Assembly: GCA_958295515.1 (NCBI GenBank)
Contig: CATQGW010000003.1
Span: 1-64,000, forward strand
DNA from: an uncultured Dehalococcoidia bacterium
GTDB lineage: Bacteria; Chloroflexota; Dehalococcoidia; Bin125
Length of the DNA: 64,000 nt
Reading direction: 5' to 3'
How positions within the stretch are numbered: position 1 is the stretch's first letter; every line of letters begins with the position of its first letter. Shown here in pieces: positions 51,378 to 62,786 of this stretch. A model generated the notes under the pieces. It saw only the letters and a list, made by a program, of their open reading frames with translations, ran no database searches and was not told where the DNA came from. Both the position numbers and the translations under genes were made by a program.

Positions 51378-52892
51378 ATGGCCAACCCGATCGAAGCCTT
51401 CAAGGACGCCAAGGACGGGCTCGACGTCCTCCCCGACCTCTACCGCTACGCGGAGATGGACGCCCCCGAGTACGCCGAGGGCGACCTCGAACGGCTCAAG
51501 TGGTACGGCCTCTTCCACCGCAAGGCCACGCCCGGCTTCTTCATGCTGCGCATGCGCATCCCCAACGGCATCCTGACCACCGAGCAGTTGGCCGCAATCG
51601 GCGACATCGCCAACGAGTTCGGACGCGGCAAGGCCGACCTCACCACCCGCCAGAACATCCAGCTGCGCTGGATCCGCATCCAGGACGCGCCCCGCATCCT
51701 CCAACGGCTCAGCGCCGTCAACCTCACCTCCCAGCAGTCGGGCATGGACAACGTCCGCAACATCGTCGGCTGCCCCCTGGCCGGCATCCACGCCGACGAA
51801 CTGCTCGACGCCGCCCAGCTGACCCGCCGCCTTCAGCAGGCGATCATCGGACGCCGCGGCTTCAGCAACCTCCCCCGCAAGTTCAACCTCAGCATCACCG
51901 GCTGCCCCGACGACTGCACCCACGCCCAGACCCACGACCTCTCCTTCAGCCCCGCCCGCCGCGACGGCCAACTCGGCTTCAACGTGCTCGTGGGCGGTGC
52001 GATGGGCGGACGCGACCCGTTCCTCGCCGTCCCGCTCGACGCCTTCGCCGCGCCCGACGATGTCGTCGATCTCGCGCTCGCCGTCCTCTCCGTCTTCCGC
52101 GACAACGGCCCGCGCGCCAGCCGCAAGCAGTCGCGCCTCAAGGTGCTGCTGCGCGAATGGGGCGTCGAGCGCTTCCGCGAGGCCCTCGAGGCCGAGCTCG
52201 GGCGCAGCCTGCCGCGCGCCGGCGTCCCCGCAAGCGCGCTCGAGGGCGGCGACCACCTCGGCGTCATGCAACAGCGCGACTCCGACCTGGTCTCCCTCGG
52301 CCTGCTCGTCCCCGTCGGACGCATCACGGGCGACGACCTGATCGAATGCAGCCGCCTCGCGCGCCTCTACGGCCAGGCCGAAATCCGCCTCACCGTGCAG
52401 CAGAACGTGATCATTACCCACATCGATCCTGCCCGCCTGCCCGACCTGCTCGCCGAACCGCTGCTCGCCAAATACTCCGCCCAACCCTCCGGCTTCCTGC
52501 GCGGCCTGATCGCCTGCACCGGCATGGACTACTGCCACTTCAGCCTGATCGACACCAAGAGCGAAGCGCTCGCCCTGGCGCAGGCGCTCGACGAACGCTA
52601 CGAAGCGCTCCAGCGCATCCGCGTCCACTGGTCCGGCTGCCCCCACTCCTGCGGACAGCAGAAAGTCGCCGACATCGGCCTCGAAGGCGCGCGCGTGCGC
52701 ACCGACGACGGCATCGTCTCCGCCGCCTCCGTCGTCCAGGGCGGACGCCTCGGCGCGGACGCCAAACTGGCCGAGCCGGCGCTGCCCAAAACCCCCACGC
52801 CCGATCTGCCCGAGCTCGTCGCCGCCCAAATCATCGAGACGCTCGGGCCCGGCGCGATCCGCGCCCGCGTTCGCGCGGATGCGGCCGGATGA
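51378..52892 (+). CDS. nirA: ferredoxin-dependent nitrite reductase
   Basis: A 504-residue siroheme/[4Fe-4S] enzyme reducing nitrite to ammonium. It has two tandem NIR/SIR halves. The first contains GRGKADLTTRQNIQLRWI; the second contains GQAEIRLTVQQNVIITHI and the cluster/siroheme ligands in ACTGMDYCHFSL and WSGCPHSCGQQ (four Cys). The ferredoxin-type length fits, without an NADH/FAD domain. The ATG at 51378 follows CCAGGAGG. Its stop overlaps the nitrate reductase start (ATGA). With the following two genes it makes a complete nitrate assimilation unit. A sulfite reductase is the less likely alternative. Confidence 0.94.
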   Translation: MANPIEAFKDAKDGLDVLPDLYRYAEMDAPEYAEGDLERLKWYGLFHRKATPGFFMLRMRIPNGILTTEQLAAIGDIANEFGRGKADLTTRQNIQLRWIRIQDAPRILQRLSAVNLTSQQSGMDNVRNIVGCPLAGIHADELLDAAQLTRRLQQAIIGRRGFSNLPRKFNLSITGCPDDCTHAQTHDLSFSPARRDGQLGFNVLVGGAMGGRDPFLAVPLDAFAAPDDVVDLALAVLSVFRDNGPRASRKQSRLKVLLREWGVERFREALEAELGRSLPRAGVPASALEGGDHLGVMQQRDSDLVSLGLLVPVGRITGDDLIECSRLARLYGQAEIRLTVQQNVIITHIDPARLPDLLAEPLLAKYSAQPSGFLRGLIACTGMDYCHFSLIDTKSEALALAQALDERYEALQRIRVHWSGCPHSCGQQKVADIGLEGARVRTDDGIVSAASVVQGGRLGADAKLAEPALPKTPTPDLPELVAAQIIETLGPGAIRARVRADAAG

Positions 52893-55069
52893 GCCGCCCC
52901 CTCCCCCTCCCCCTGCGCCGCTGGCGCCCCCGCATCGGGCGCGGCGACGAGTGGAAACGCTCGATCTGCCCCTACTGCGGGACCGGCTGCGGCTTGCTGG
53001 CGCGGGCCAAGGACGGGGCCGTCGCCGAGGTCAAGGGCGACCCCGATCACCCCGTCAATCAAGGCAAGCTCTGCGCCAAGGGGGCGCTGCTCGCGCCCGT
53101 CGTGCGGACCGACGACCGCCTCCTCTTTCCGCTCCTGCGCGAAGACCGCTCCGGCCCGTTCATGCGCGTCTCCTGGCCCGCCGCAGTGCAGCGTTTCGCC
53201 GCCGCGATTCGCAAGGCCCAAGTCGAGCACGGGCCCCACGCGGTGATGCTCTACGGCTCCGGACAACTCGTCACCGAGGACTACTACCTCTTCGGCAAGC
53301 TCGCCAAGGGCTATCTCCGCACCAACAATCAGGACACCAATTCGCGCCTCTGCATGGCCAGCGCCGTCGTCGCGTACAACCTCGCGCTCGGCTCCGATTC
53401 GCCCCCCTGCTCCTACGCCGATATCGAAGCCGCGAAGACCTTCCTGATCGTCGGTGCGAACCCCGAAGCCTGCCACCCGATCCTGTTCAACCGAATCAAG
53501 GCGCGCCGACGCGCCGACAAAGACGTGCGCGTGATCCTCGTTGATCCGCGCCGCACACGCACCGCGGAGATCGCCGATATCCACCTGCGCCCACGCCCCG
53601 GCACGGACGTCGCCCTGCTCAATTCGCTGCTCTACGAAACCCTGCTCGCAGGCGGCGTCGATCACGACTTCATCGCCGCCCACACCAGCGGCTGGGAGGA
53701 GTTGTCGCGCGTGCTGGGCGAGTATCAGGCCGAGCGCGCCTACGAAATCACCGGCGTGCCCGCCCAGGACACGCTCGACGCCGCCCGCCTCTACGCGCGC
53801 AACGGCCCCGCCCTCTCGTTATGGGCGATGGGCCTAAACCAGAGCGCGAACGGCGTCGATAACAATCTCGCGATCATCAATCTCGCCCTCGCAAGCGGCA
53901 ACATCAGCAAGCCGGGCGCGGGTCCGTTCTCGCTCACCGGTCAGCCCAACGCGATGGGCGGACGCGAAGCGGGCGGGCTCGCCACCGCCCTGCCCGGCCA
54001 CCGCCAGGTCGCCGACCCCGAACACCGCGCTGAGCTCGAGCGTGCCTGGGGAATCGAGCCCGGCTCGATCTCCGACCAGCCCGGCCTGACCGCGATCGAG
54101 ATGGTCGAGGCGCTCGAAGCCGGCCGTCTCAAAGTGTTATGGGTGGCGGGCACCAACCCGCTCGCCTCGCTGCCCAATACCGAGCGCGTCCGCCGCGCCC
54201 TGGCGAAAGCCGATTTCGTCGCCGTCCAGGACGCCTACCACCCGACCGAAACGACCGCCGCAGCCCACCTCGTCCTGCCCGCCGCCCAATGGTCCGAGCG
54301 GGGCGGAACGATGACCAACAGCGAGCGCCGCATCTGCCTGCTCGAACGAATCGGCGCGCCGCCCGGCGAAGCCCTGCCCGACTGGGAAATCATCCGCCGC
54401 GTCGCCCTCGCCCTCGGTTACGGGCGCCACTTCGACTATCAGACCGAAGAGGAAATCTTCGACGAATACCGCGCCCTGACCCGCGGACGCGATCTCGACA
54501 TCAGCGAATTAAGCTACGACCGCCTCCGCCAATCGTCGGAGGGCGCGCAGTGGCCGTCGCGGGGCGGCGCGGCGGACTCGACCCCGCGCCTCTTCACCGA
54601 TAACAGGTTCGCTACGCCCGACGGACGCGCCCGCTTCCACGCCCTCAGCCAGCAACGGACGGCAGAGCAGCTGGACGAGGCGTACCCGCTCGCGCTGCTC
54701 ACCGGGCGCGTCAAAGATCAGTGGCATACGCGCACGCGCACGGGCAAAGTGGCCAAGCTGAACAAGAGCGAGCCCAAGCCCTTCCTCGAAGTGCATCCGC
54801 AGGACGCGCGCGCCTGCGCCCTGGCCGACGGCGACGCCGTGCGGGTGATCTCGCGCCGCGGCGCGTTCGTCGCGCCGGCCCGCGTCACCGATGCAGTGCC
54901 GCCCGGCTCCGTCTTCGCGCCCTTCCACTGGGGCCCGAGCTGGGCCGCCGACAGCACCCCCAACCTCGCCGCCAGCGAAGCCTTCGACCCCCGCAGCAAA
55001 GAACCCGAACTCAAATTCGCCGCCGTCCGCATCGAACCGGCCGCAACTGTCGCCAACTCAACGCCGTAA
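52889..55069 (+). CDS. assimilatory nitrate reductase, molybdopterin catalytic subunit
   Basis: A 726-residue molybdopterin oxidoreductase of the NasA/NarB/NapA group. The N-terminal [4Fe-4S] site is Cys27, 30, 34 and 62 (ICPYCGTGCGLL...KLCAKG), and Cys155 in NSRLCMASAV is the expected molybdenum ligand. Cofactor motifs GTDVALLNSLLYETLL, WAMGLNQSANGVDNN and LTGQPNAMGGREAGG are typical. The C-terminal barrel (LTGRVKDQWHTRTRTGK) binds the second pterin. No twin-arginine signal, so it is cytoplasmic. Coupled to nirA by a 4-base overlap. Electrons probably come from ferredoxin (NarB-like), since no NADH partner is encoded here. Confidence 0.95.
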   Translation: MSRPLPLPLRRWRPRIGRGDEWKRSICPYCGTGCGLLARAKDGAVAEVKGDPDHPVNQGKLCAKGALLAPVVRTDDRLLFPLLREDRSGPFMRVSWPAAVQRFAAAIRKAQVEHGPHAVMLYGSGQLVTEDYYLFGKLAKGYLRTNNQDTNSRLCMASAVVAYNLALGSDSPPCSYADIEAAKTFLIVGANPEACHPILFNRIKARRRADKDVRVILVDPRRTRTAEIADIHLRPRPGTDVALLNSLLYETLLAGGVDHDFIAAHTSGWEELSRVLGEYQAERAYEITGVPAQDTLDAARLYARNGPALSLWAMGLNQSANGVDNNLAIINLALASGNISKPGAGPFSLTGQPNAMGGREAGGLATALPGHRQVADPEHRAELERAWGIEPGSISDQPGLTAIEMVEALEAGRLKVLWVAGTNPLASLPNTERVRRALAKADFVAVQDAYHPTETTAAAHLVLPAAQWSERGGTMTNSERRICLLERIGAPPGEALPDWEIIRRVALALGYGRHFDYQTEEEIFDEYRALTRGRDLDISELSYDRLRQSSEGAQWPSRGGAADSTPRLFTDNRFATPDGRARFHALSQQRTAEQLDEAYPLALLTGRVKDQWHTRTRTGKVAKLNKSEPKPFLEVHPQDARACALADGDAVRVISRRGAFVAPARVTDAVPPGSVFAPFHWGPSWAADSTPNLAASEAFDPRSKEPELKFAAVRIEPAATVANSTP

Positions 55070-55191
55070 CACGCCCGTCACACCCGCGACACGTATCTGC
55101 AACCCCGACCGCTCCCACCGCTCATAGCGTTCCTCTCATCAGCAGCTTGGCGCGTCCGTAGCAACCCGCGCCCAAGTCTGGAGGAGCCGCA

Positions 55192-56547
55192 GTGAATACC
55201 AACGAACTGGTCGGCAAAGCGACGTCGATCAAGCTCAGAAGCTTCGCCGCCCCGCAGATGCGTACCTTTCATCTGACCTGGCTGGCGTTTTTCCTCTGCT
55301 TCTTCGGCTGGTTCGGAATCGCGCCCCTGCTGCCCGTCGTGCGCGACGATCTCGGGCTCAGCAATCAGCAAGTCTTCAGCTCGCTGATCGCCTCCGTGTT
55401 CATCACGATCTTCGCCCGGATCGCGATCGGCTGGGTGCTCGACCGCGTCGGCCCGCGCCGCGCCTACACCGCCCTGCTGCTGATCGGCTCGCTCCCCGTC
55501 ATGCTGATCGGCCTCTCGCAGAACTTTGAAACGCTCTTGATCTTCCGCCTCCTGATCGGCGTGATCGGCGCCTCGTTCGTGATCACCCAGTACCACACTT
55601 CGATCATGTTCGCCCCCAACGTGGTCGGTACGGCCAACGCGACCACCGCCGGTTGGGGCAATCTCGGCGGCGGCATCGCCCAGCTCGTCATGCCGCTGCT
55701 GATGACCGGCGTCCTCTTCTTCGTCGCCAACGAGACGCTCGGCTGGCGAATCGCGATGGTGATCCCCGGCATCGCCCTCTTCCTCATGGGAATCGTCTAC
55801 TACAAGTTCACCCAGGACGCGCCCGAGGGCGACTTCAAAGACCTTCGCGCACAGGGCCGGGTGACGCGCCAGAACGAACCAGGCGCGTTCGCCAAAGCGG
55901 CCCGCGACCCCCGCGTCTGGATGCTCTTCCTCGTCTACGCCGCCTGCTTCGGAATCGAACTCACCATCAACGGTATGGCCGCGCTCTACTTCCACGACAA
56001 GTTCGGCCTCAGCGTCGTCCTCGCCGGCGTGATCGCTTCCCTCTTCGGCCTCATGAACATCTTCGCCCGCACCATGGGCGGGATCTTTTCCGACAGGTTC
56101 GGCATCCGCTTCGGCCTGCGCGGGCGCGTCGTGTTCATGGGCGCGGTCCTGCTCCTTGAAGGCCTCGCGCTGATCGCCTTCTCCCGGATCGATGTGTTGA
56201 TCCTCGCGATCCCCATGCTGATCGTCTTCAGCGTCTGCGTGCAGATGTCCGAGGGCGCGACCTACGGCGTCGTGCCCTTCGTCAACAAGAAGGCGCTCGG
56301 CGCGGTCGCCGGGATCGTCGGCGCAGGCGGCAACGCCGGCGCCGTCGCCGCCGGCTTTCTGCTCCGCGCCGAAGGCGTCGCCATGGAGGATGCGCTGCTC
56401 TACTTCGGAATCATCGCCATCGCCGTCTCTCCGATCGCCCTCCTCGTCCGCTTCTCCAAGCGCGCCGAGGCGGATGAGCAGCAGCGCCTGGACGAGGCGC
56501 TGCGCGAGAAGCAGGGCCGCCCCGCCGCCGTGCTCTCCGGCGACTGA
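55192..56547 (+). CDS. nitrate/nitrite transporter (MFS, NarK/NasA-type)
   Basis: A 451-residue polytopic protein of the nitrate/nitrite porter family with about twelve membrane segments. It has the N-terminal LTWLAFFLCFFGWFGIAPLL, a GWVLDRVGPRRAYTALLLIG loop and the nitrate-signature-like GWGNLGGGIAQLVMPLL; the second half repeats the pattern (GIVGAGGNAGAVAAGF). Both Gly-rich nitrate-signature sequences are present. The start is GTG at 55192 with TGGAGGAG upstream. It follows the reductase by 122 bases that contain a degenerate CCCGTCACACCCGCG repeat. It imports nitrate for the NasA/NirA pathway. Confidence 0.94.
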   Translation: MNTNELVGKATSIKLRSFAAPQMRTFHLTWLAFFLCFFGWFGIAPLLPVVRDDLGLSNQQVFSSLIASVFITIFARIAIGWVLDRVGPRRAYTALLLIGSLPVMLIGLSQNFETLLIFRLLIGVIGASFVITQYHTSIMFAPNVVGTANATTAGWGNLGGGIAQLVMPLLMTGVLFFVANETLGWRIAMVIPGIALFLMGIVYYKFTQDAPEGDFKDLRAQGRVTRQNEPGAFAKAARDPRVWMLFLVYAACFGIELTINGMAALYFHDKFGLSVVLAGVIASLFGLMNIFARTMGGIFSDRFGIRFGLRGRVVFMGAVLLLEGLALIAFSRIDVLILAIPMLIVFSVCVQMSEGATYGVVPFVNKKALGAVAGIVGAGGNAGAVAAGFLLRAEGVAMEDALLYFGIIAIAVSPIALLVRFSKRAEADEQQRLDEALREKQGRPAAVLSGD

Positions 56548-56606
56548 TTCCCCTGCGCTCTGCGCGCGGCGGTAGACTTGCCCCCGCGTGTTGAAGGGAG
56601 CCGCAG

Positions 56607-57461
56607 ATGGCTGAAGTCATGCGCCCGGACGGAACCACCATCCACTACGAAGTCTTCGGCAGCGGCTTCCCGCTGCTGCTGCTCGCGCCCGGCGGCGTCA
56701 ACTCCCAGATCGAATTCTGGCAGCGCAGCGCGATCAACCCGATCGAGTCGTTCGCCGACGAATTCATGGTGATCGGCATGGACCAGCGCCACTGCGGCCA
56801 AAGCAAGACCGGACTCACCCCCTTCTCCTACGACGACGCGATGCAGGATCAGCTCGCGGTGCTCAACGACCTCGGCGTTCCGCGCGCGCACGTGATGGGC
56901 GGCTGCATCGGCTGCGCCTACGCGCTGCGCCTCGCCGACCAGGCCCCCGCCCGGATCGCCGGCGCAGTCATGCAGGACCCCGTCGGGCTCGACCACACCA
57001 ACTCGCTGGAGACCTTCTACGCGATGTTCAACCCCACGATCCGCCTGGCCCGCGCCGAGGGGCTGGAAGCGGTGATCGAGGCCGCCCAGCGCGATCCGAT
57101 CTTCATGCAGAACAACGCGGCCGGACCGTTCGCCCAACGCATCCACGACGAGCCGCTCTTCGCCGACGCGCTGCGCTCGATTCGCCGCGAGGGCTACATC
57201 GCGCTGGTAATCGAGTTCCGCGACGGCATGTGGCCCGACTTCCGGCCCTACTTCGCGGTCAACGAAGTGGCCGTGCAGCGCAGCTTCGCGCCGATGCTCG
57301 TGCTGCCCGGCAGCGACCCGTTCCATCCCACCGCAATCGGCGAGCAAATCTGCAACGAAGCGCCCCGCGCCCACTGCCTCGACGTCGACGCCCGCGCCGA
57401 AGCGAAGCTGCCCGCTACGCTGGACGCAATCCGCGCATTCCTGCGCGAGCACGCCAACTAG
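56607..57461 (+). CDS. alpha/beta hydrolase with Cys at the nucleophile elbow
   Basis: A 284-residue alpha/beta-fold hydrolase: GSGFPLLLLAPGG oxyanion region, GMDQRHCGQS (the usual D-x-R-G-x-G-x-S variant), and the nucleophile elbow VMGGCIGCAYAL. There Gly-x-Cys-x-Gly stands in place of Gly-x-Ser-x-Gly. LVLPGSDPFHP holds the likely acid residue, and the terminal ARAEAKLPATLDAIRAFL follows. No strong His motif is obvious near the end (RAHCLDVD is a candidate). A Cys nucleophile is known in dienelactone hydrolases. Substrate unknown. It precedes an AIM24-like gene by 46 bases. Confidence 0.85.
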   Translation: MAEVMRPDGTTIHYEVFGSGFPLLLLAPGGVNSQIEFWQRSAINPIESFADEFMVIGMDQRHCGQSKTGLTPFSYDDAMQDQLAVLNDLGVPRAHVMGGCIGCAYALRLADQAPARIAGAVMQDPVGLDHTNSLETFYAMFNPTIRLARAEGLEAVIEAAQRDPIFMQNNAAGPFAQRIHDEPLFADALRSIRREGYIALVIEFRDGMWPDFRPYFAVNEVAVQRSFAPMLVLPGSDPFHPTAIGEQICNEAPRAHCLDVDARAEAKLPATLDAIRAFLREHAN

Positions 57462-57507
57462 AACCGCGGGTTCAAACCGCCAACCGCCCCGAACAGGAGA
57501 CCGCCTA

Positions 57508-58179
57508 ATGCAACACGAAATCCTGCACCGCCCGTCCTACGCGCTCGCCCGCATCGTGCTCGCCTCCGGCGAGCAGCTGCAGGCCGAAGCCGGCGCGATG
57601 GTCAGCATGTCCGACACGATCACCATGGACACCGGCGTGCGCGGCGGACTGTTCAGCGGCCTCAAGCGCTCCGTGCTGGGCGGCGAGAGCTTCTTCATCA
57701 ACACCTTCACCGCCGAGCAAACGGGCGAGGTGACCGTCGCACCCAGCCTGCCCGGCGACATCGAGGCGCTCGACCTCAACGGCCAGACGCTGCTCGTGCA
57801 GTCCGGCTCATTCCTCGCCGCCACACCGGACGTCGAGGTCGACACCAAATGGGGCGGCGGGCGCGCGTTCTTCTCCAGCGAGGGACTGTTCCTGCTCAAG
57901 TGCACCGGCTACGGCACAATCTTCGTCTCCTCCTACGGCGCAATTCACCAGATCGACCTCACCGCCGGCCAGCGCTACACCGTCGACACCGGCCACATGG
58001 TCGCCTTCGACGACACCGTGCAATACGACGTCGGCCGCTCCGGCGGCTGGAAGACAACGCTGCTCAGCGGCGAAGGCCTGGTCTGCAAACTGACCGGCCC
58101 CGGCCGCTTCTACATGCAAACCCGCAGCGAAGACGCCTTCCTCAGCTGGCTAGTCCCCCATCTCCCCAAAAGCGGCTAA
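57508..58179 (+). CDS. AIM24/TIGR00266 family protein
   Basis: A 223-residue beta-rich protein of the AIM24 (TIGR00266-like) family. It shows ALARIVLASGEQLQAEAGAMV, VRGGLFSGLKRSVLGGESFF, NTFTAEQTGEVTVAPSLPGDI, and GTIFVSSYGAI-type strands typical of the family, ending at TRSEDAFLSWLVPHLP. The biochemical role is not known; members are trimeric beta-barrels seen in bacteria and mitochondria. The stop at 58177-58179 is followed at once by a repeat array. Confidence 0.92.
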   Translation: MQHEILHRPSYALARIVLASGEQLQAEAGAMVSMSDTITMDTGVRGGLFSGLKRSVLGGESFFINTFTAEQTGEVTVAPSLPGDIEALDLNGQTLLVQSGSFLAATPDVEVDTKWGGGRAFFSSEGLFLLKCTGYGTIFVSSYGAIHQIDLTAGQRYTVDTGHMVAFDDTVQYDVGRSGGWKTTLLSGEGLVCKLTGPGRFYMQTRSEDAFLSWLVPHLPKSG

Positions 58180-58187
58180 CCCCCCGC

Positions 58188-58585
58188 CCCGGGGGCGCGC
58201 CGCCGCCACACCCGCGCCCAAAGATCCCGTCACACCCGCGCCCCAAAGATCTCGCCACACCCACGCCCAAAGATCCCGTCATACTCGCGCCCAAAGATCC
58301 CGTCACACCCGCGCCCAAAGATCCCGTCATACCCGCGCTTGCCGCGGGTATCTCGCCGTGACCAGCACCAAGCCCACGTGCAGCCTCCCGCCCCCTTTCC
58401 GTCACCCCCGCGCTCACTCACTTCCGTCATTCCCGCCCCCGAGCGGGAATCTCCCACGCGCAACCGCCCAGGCACCGCCACAAGATTCCCGCGTTCGCGG
58501 GAATGACGAGGGGGCACCGCCCCCAAAGCTCCCGTCATACCCGCGCCCCGCCGCGGGTATCTCGCCGTGACCAGCACCAAGCCCC
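58188..58585. repeat. REP-like array with 24-25 bp tandem half-units
   Basis: This occupies the 445-base gap after the AIM24-like gene. Six units with G[TC]CA[CT]ACCCGCGCCC and filler AAAGATCCC run from 58203 to 58326 at 24-25 bp spacing. A full element ending GGGTATCTCGCCGTGACCAG lies at 58323-58372, a GTCATTCCCGCC...GGGAATCTCCC palindrome near 58426, an inverted AAGATTCCCGCG...GAATGACG at 58481-58508, and another full element at 58533-58582. No gene is seen; the HTH gene starts 40 bases later. Confidence 0.85.
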
Positions 58586-58624
58586 ACTTGACAACCCACC
58601 CCCCACCAATGTCTAATACAGAAC

Positions 58625-59311
58625 ATGAGTGCCACCACCGTCTCCCCCCAACGCAGACGCCGCATCCTCCACGCCCACCAACTCCGCCAAACCGGCGCCA
58701 CCACCCGCAGCATCGCCCAGGTCCTCAACGTCGCCCCCTCCACCATCCACGACGACCTCCGCCTGCTCGAACAGCACTGGCAAGAAATCGCCCAACAGGC
58801 CGCCGCCGACGCCCTGCTGACCGCCCTCGGCGCACTCCAGATCAGCCTCAACAGCTTCTTCCATTCCCAACCCAACGGAGCCAACCCCTTCGCCGCCAAC
58901 CAGCGCGAACTGATCATGGTCTGCCGCGAACTACGCCAGACCGTCAACCAGATCCACAAACTCCAACCCGAAGACTCCACTCAAGACTCCCCGCCAGAGC
59001 CGCCCGACTACCCCGGCGACCAGCTCGCCGACGCCGAACGCCACCAAACACCATCGGACACAGTCGGACAAAATCGAACACAGCCGAACACCACCGAACA
59101 AAATCGAACAGGATCGCACCCCGCCGCACCCCCCTCACCAGATAGCGAACCCCCACTCAGCCCCGAGCTGTTCGCCGAAACGCTCGAATTCCTCGCCAAA
59201 CACCAACGCCTCGAAGGCGACCCCGCACCAGCACCCCCCAACCGCGCCGCCCGCCGCGCCCAACAACGCCGCCAACGCAAGAAATCACCCCAACCGGCCC
59301 CCACCCATTAG
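58625..59311 (+). CDS. helix-turn-helix protein with a repeat-encoded linker
   Basis: A 228-residue protein. Residues 10-50 form a helix-turn-helix (RRILHAHQLRQTGATTRSIA, QVLNVAPSTIHDDLRLLEQH), like small-terminase or Sigma70 region-4 type domains. A helical middle (QISLNSFFHSQPNG, LIMVCRELRQTVNQIHKL) leads to a low-complexity linker encoded by period-10 CGAACA DNA repeats (NRTQPNTTEQNRTG), then a short helix and a basic tail (RRAQQRRQRKKSPQ). It probably binds DNA. It is flanked by repeat elements on both sides, and its function is unknown. Confidence 0.75.
   Translation: MSATTVSPQRRRRILHAHQLRQTGATTRSIAQVLNVAPSTIHDDLRLLEQHWQEIAQQAAADALLTALGALQISLNSFFHSQPNGANPFAANQRELIMVCRELRQTVNQIHKLQPEDSTQDSPPEPPDYPGDQLADAERHQTPSDTVGQNRTQPNTTEQNRTGSHPAAPPSPDSEPPLSPELFAETLEFLAKHQRLEGDPAPAPPNRAARRAQQRRQRKKSPQPAPTH
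59051..59110 (+). repeat. period-10 CGAACA repeat, in-frame copy
   Basis: Six consecutive 10-bp units, each ending CGGACA or CGAACA, lie in the coding sequence of the HTH protein. Because 30 bp equals ten codons, the array is read as a hydrophilic Asn/Thr/Gln linker. The last 30 bases match the intergenic array at 6971-7020 (opposite strand) with one mismatch. Confidence 0.8.
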
Positions 59312-59321
59312 ACCCGCCTTC

Positions 59322-59346
59322 TTTTTCGTCATACCCGCGCCCTAAA
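59322..59346 (+). repeat. solitary REP-like half-element
   Basis: CTTTTTCGTCATACCCGCGCCC lies 11 bases after the HTH stop codon. It matches the half-unit of the 48.5-kb array, including the T-run filler. No palindromic partner follows. Confidence 0.6.
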
Positions 59347-59402
59347 GATGATGAGCGCACAGCAGGCAGGACCCCCTGCCGCCTGCGCGATAACCTCGCG
59401 CG

Positions 59403-60215
59403 ATGGAGCCGCTTGAAATTGTGGTCCTGATTGCGGCCGGCGCGGCGATTGGCGTGTACGCCACGGCGGTCGGAGCGGGCGGCGGGTTCCTCTTTGCGCC
59501 CTTGCTGCTCTGGCGGCACGCCGACGCTGCGCCCGCCGAGATCGCGCTCGCCTCGATGTGCCTGGTGCTCGCTTCGAGCGGGTTTTCGACGTTCCGCATG
59601 GCGCGCGCCAAACGGATCGACTTCGGCGCAGTCGGAATGATCGCGGTAGTCGCCGTCCCGGCGGCGCTGATCGGCGCGCTGGGCACCGCCAGCCTGCCGC
59701 GCGAGGTCTTCGCGATCGGCTTCGCGGCAATCCTCGCCGGGCTGGCCGCCTACCTCGTCTGGCGTCCCAGCGGCGACGCCGGCACGCTCGGGCGGCGCGG
59801 CTGGCGGCGGCTGCTGCGAGACCGCGAGGGCGATCGCTACATCTACTGGATTCCGGTGCGCCGCACGCTGCTCGCGACCGGCGCAGTGGGCATGTTCACC
59901 GCGCTGGCCGGCATCGGCGGCGGCCCCTTCTTCAGCCTGATCGCGGTGCGGATCATGCGCATGCCCGTCTGGCTCGGGGTGCCCGTTTCTTACGCCATCG
60001 TGGCCGTGATCGCCGCCGTCGTGATCATCTTCCACACTGCCGGGCAGCAATGGGGCGAGCCGCTCGAAGATGTGCCGCCGCTGCTGGTCGGCGCGCTGCT
60101 CGCCAACCCGCTCGGACTGCGGGTCGCCGCCGTCGCCAACGAACGCGGCCTCACCCGCCTGCTCGCCGCCGCGCTGCTGATCGTCGCCGTCTTCACCGCC
60201 GTCCAGGCCGTCTGA
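59403..60215 (+). CDS. TauE/SafE-type permease
   Basis: A 270-residue membrane protein with about eight hydrophobic segments, of the sulfite-exporter TauE/SafE family. It shows VLIAAGAAIGVYATAVGAGGGFLF, LASMCLVLASSGFSTFRMAR, and the second-half repeat GAVGMFTALAGIGGGPFFSL with the Gly-rich inverted repeats typical of the family. Such proteins move small anions such as sulfite, sulfonates or sulfoacetate. Substrate is unknown. It is convergent with priA, with only three bases between the stops. Confidence 0.9.
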   Translation: MEPLEIVVLIAAGAAIGVYATAVGAGGGFLFAPLLLWRHADAAPAEIALASMCLVLASSGFSTFRMARAKRIDFGAVGMIAVVAVPAALIGALGTASLPREVFAIGFAAILAGLAAYLVWRPSGDAGTLGRRGWRRLLRDREGDRYIYWIPVRRTLLATGAVGMFTALAGIGGGPFFSLIAVRIMRMPVWLGVPVSYAIVAVIAAVVIIFHTAGQQWGEPLEDVPPLLVGALLANPLGLRVAAVANERGLTRLLAAALLIVAVFTAVQAV

Positions 60216-60218
60216 GCC

Positions 60219-62693
<2,475 letters not shown>

Positions 62694-62786
62694 GAACCCG
62701 CACCCCCGACAATGCGCTCAGCCTAGCGCCATCCGCCGTTCGCCATCCGTCGCCGCGCGGCGCTCCTCTGCTAGCGTCGAATTGCC

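Noticed and set aside
51245-55069. A 1274-codon plus-strand open frame ending with the nitrate reductase sequence
   Set aside because: The first 548 codons are a low-complexity shadow of nirA. The real reductase starts at ATG 52889, coupled to the nirA stop.
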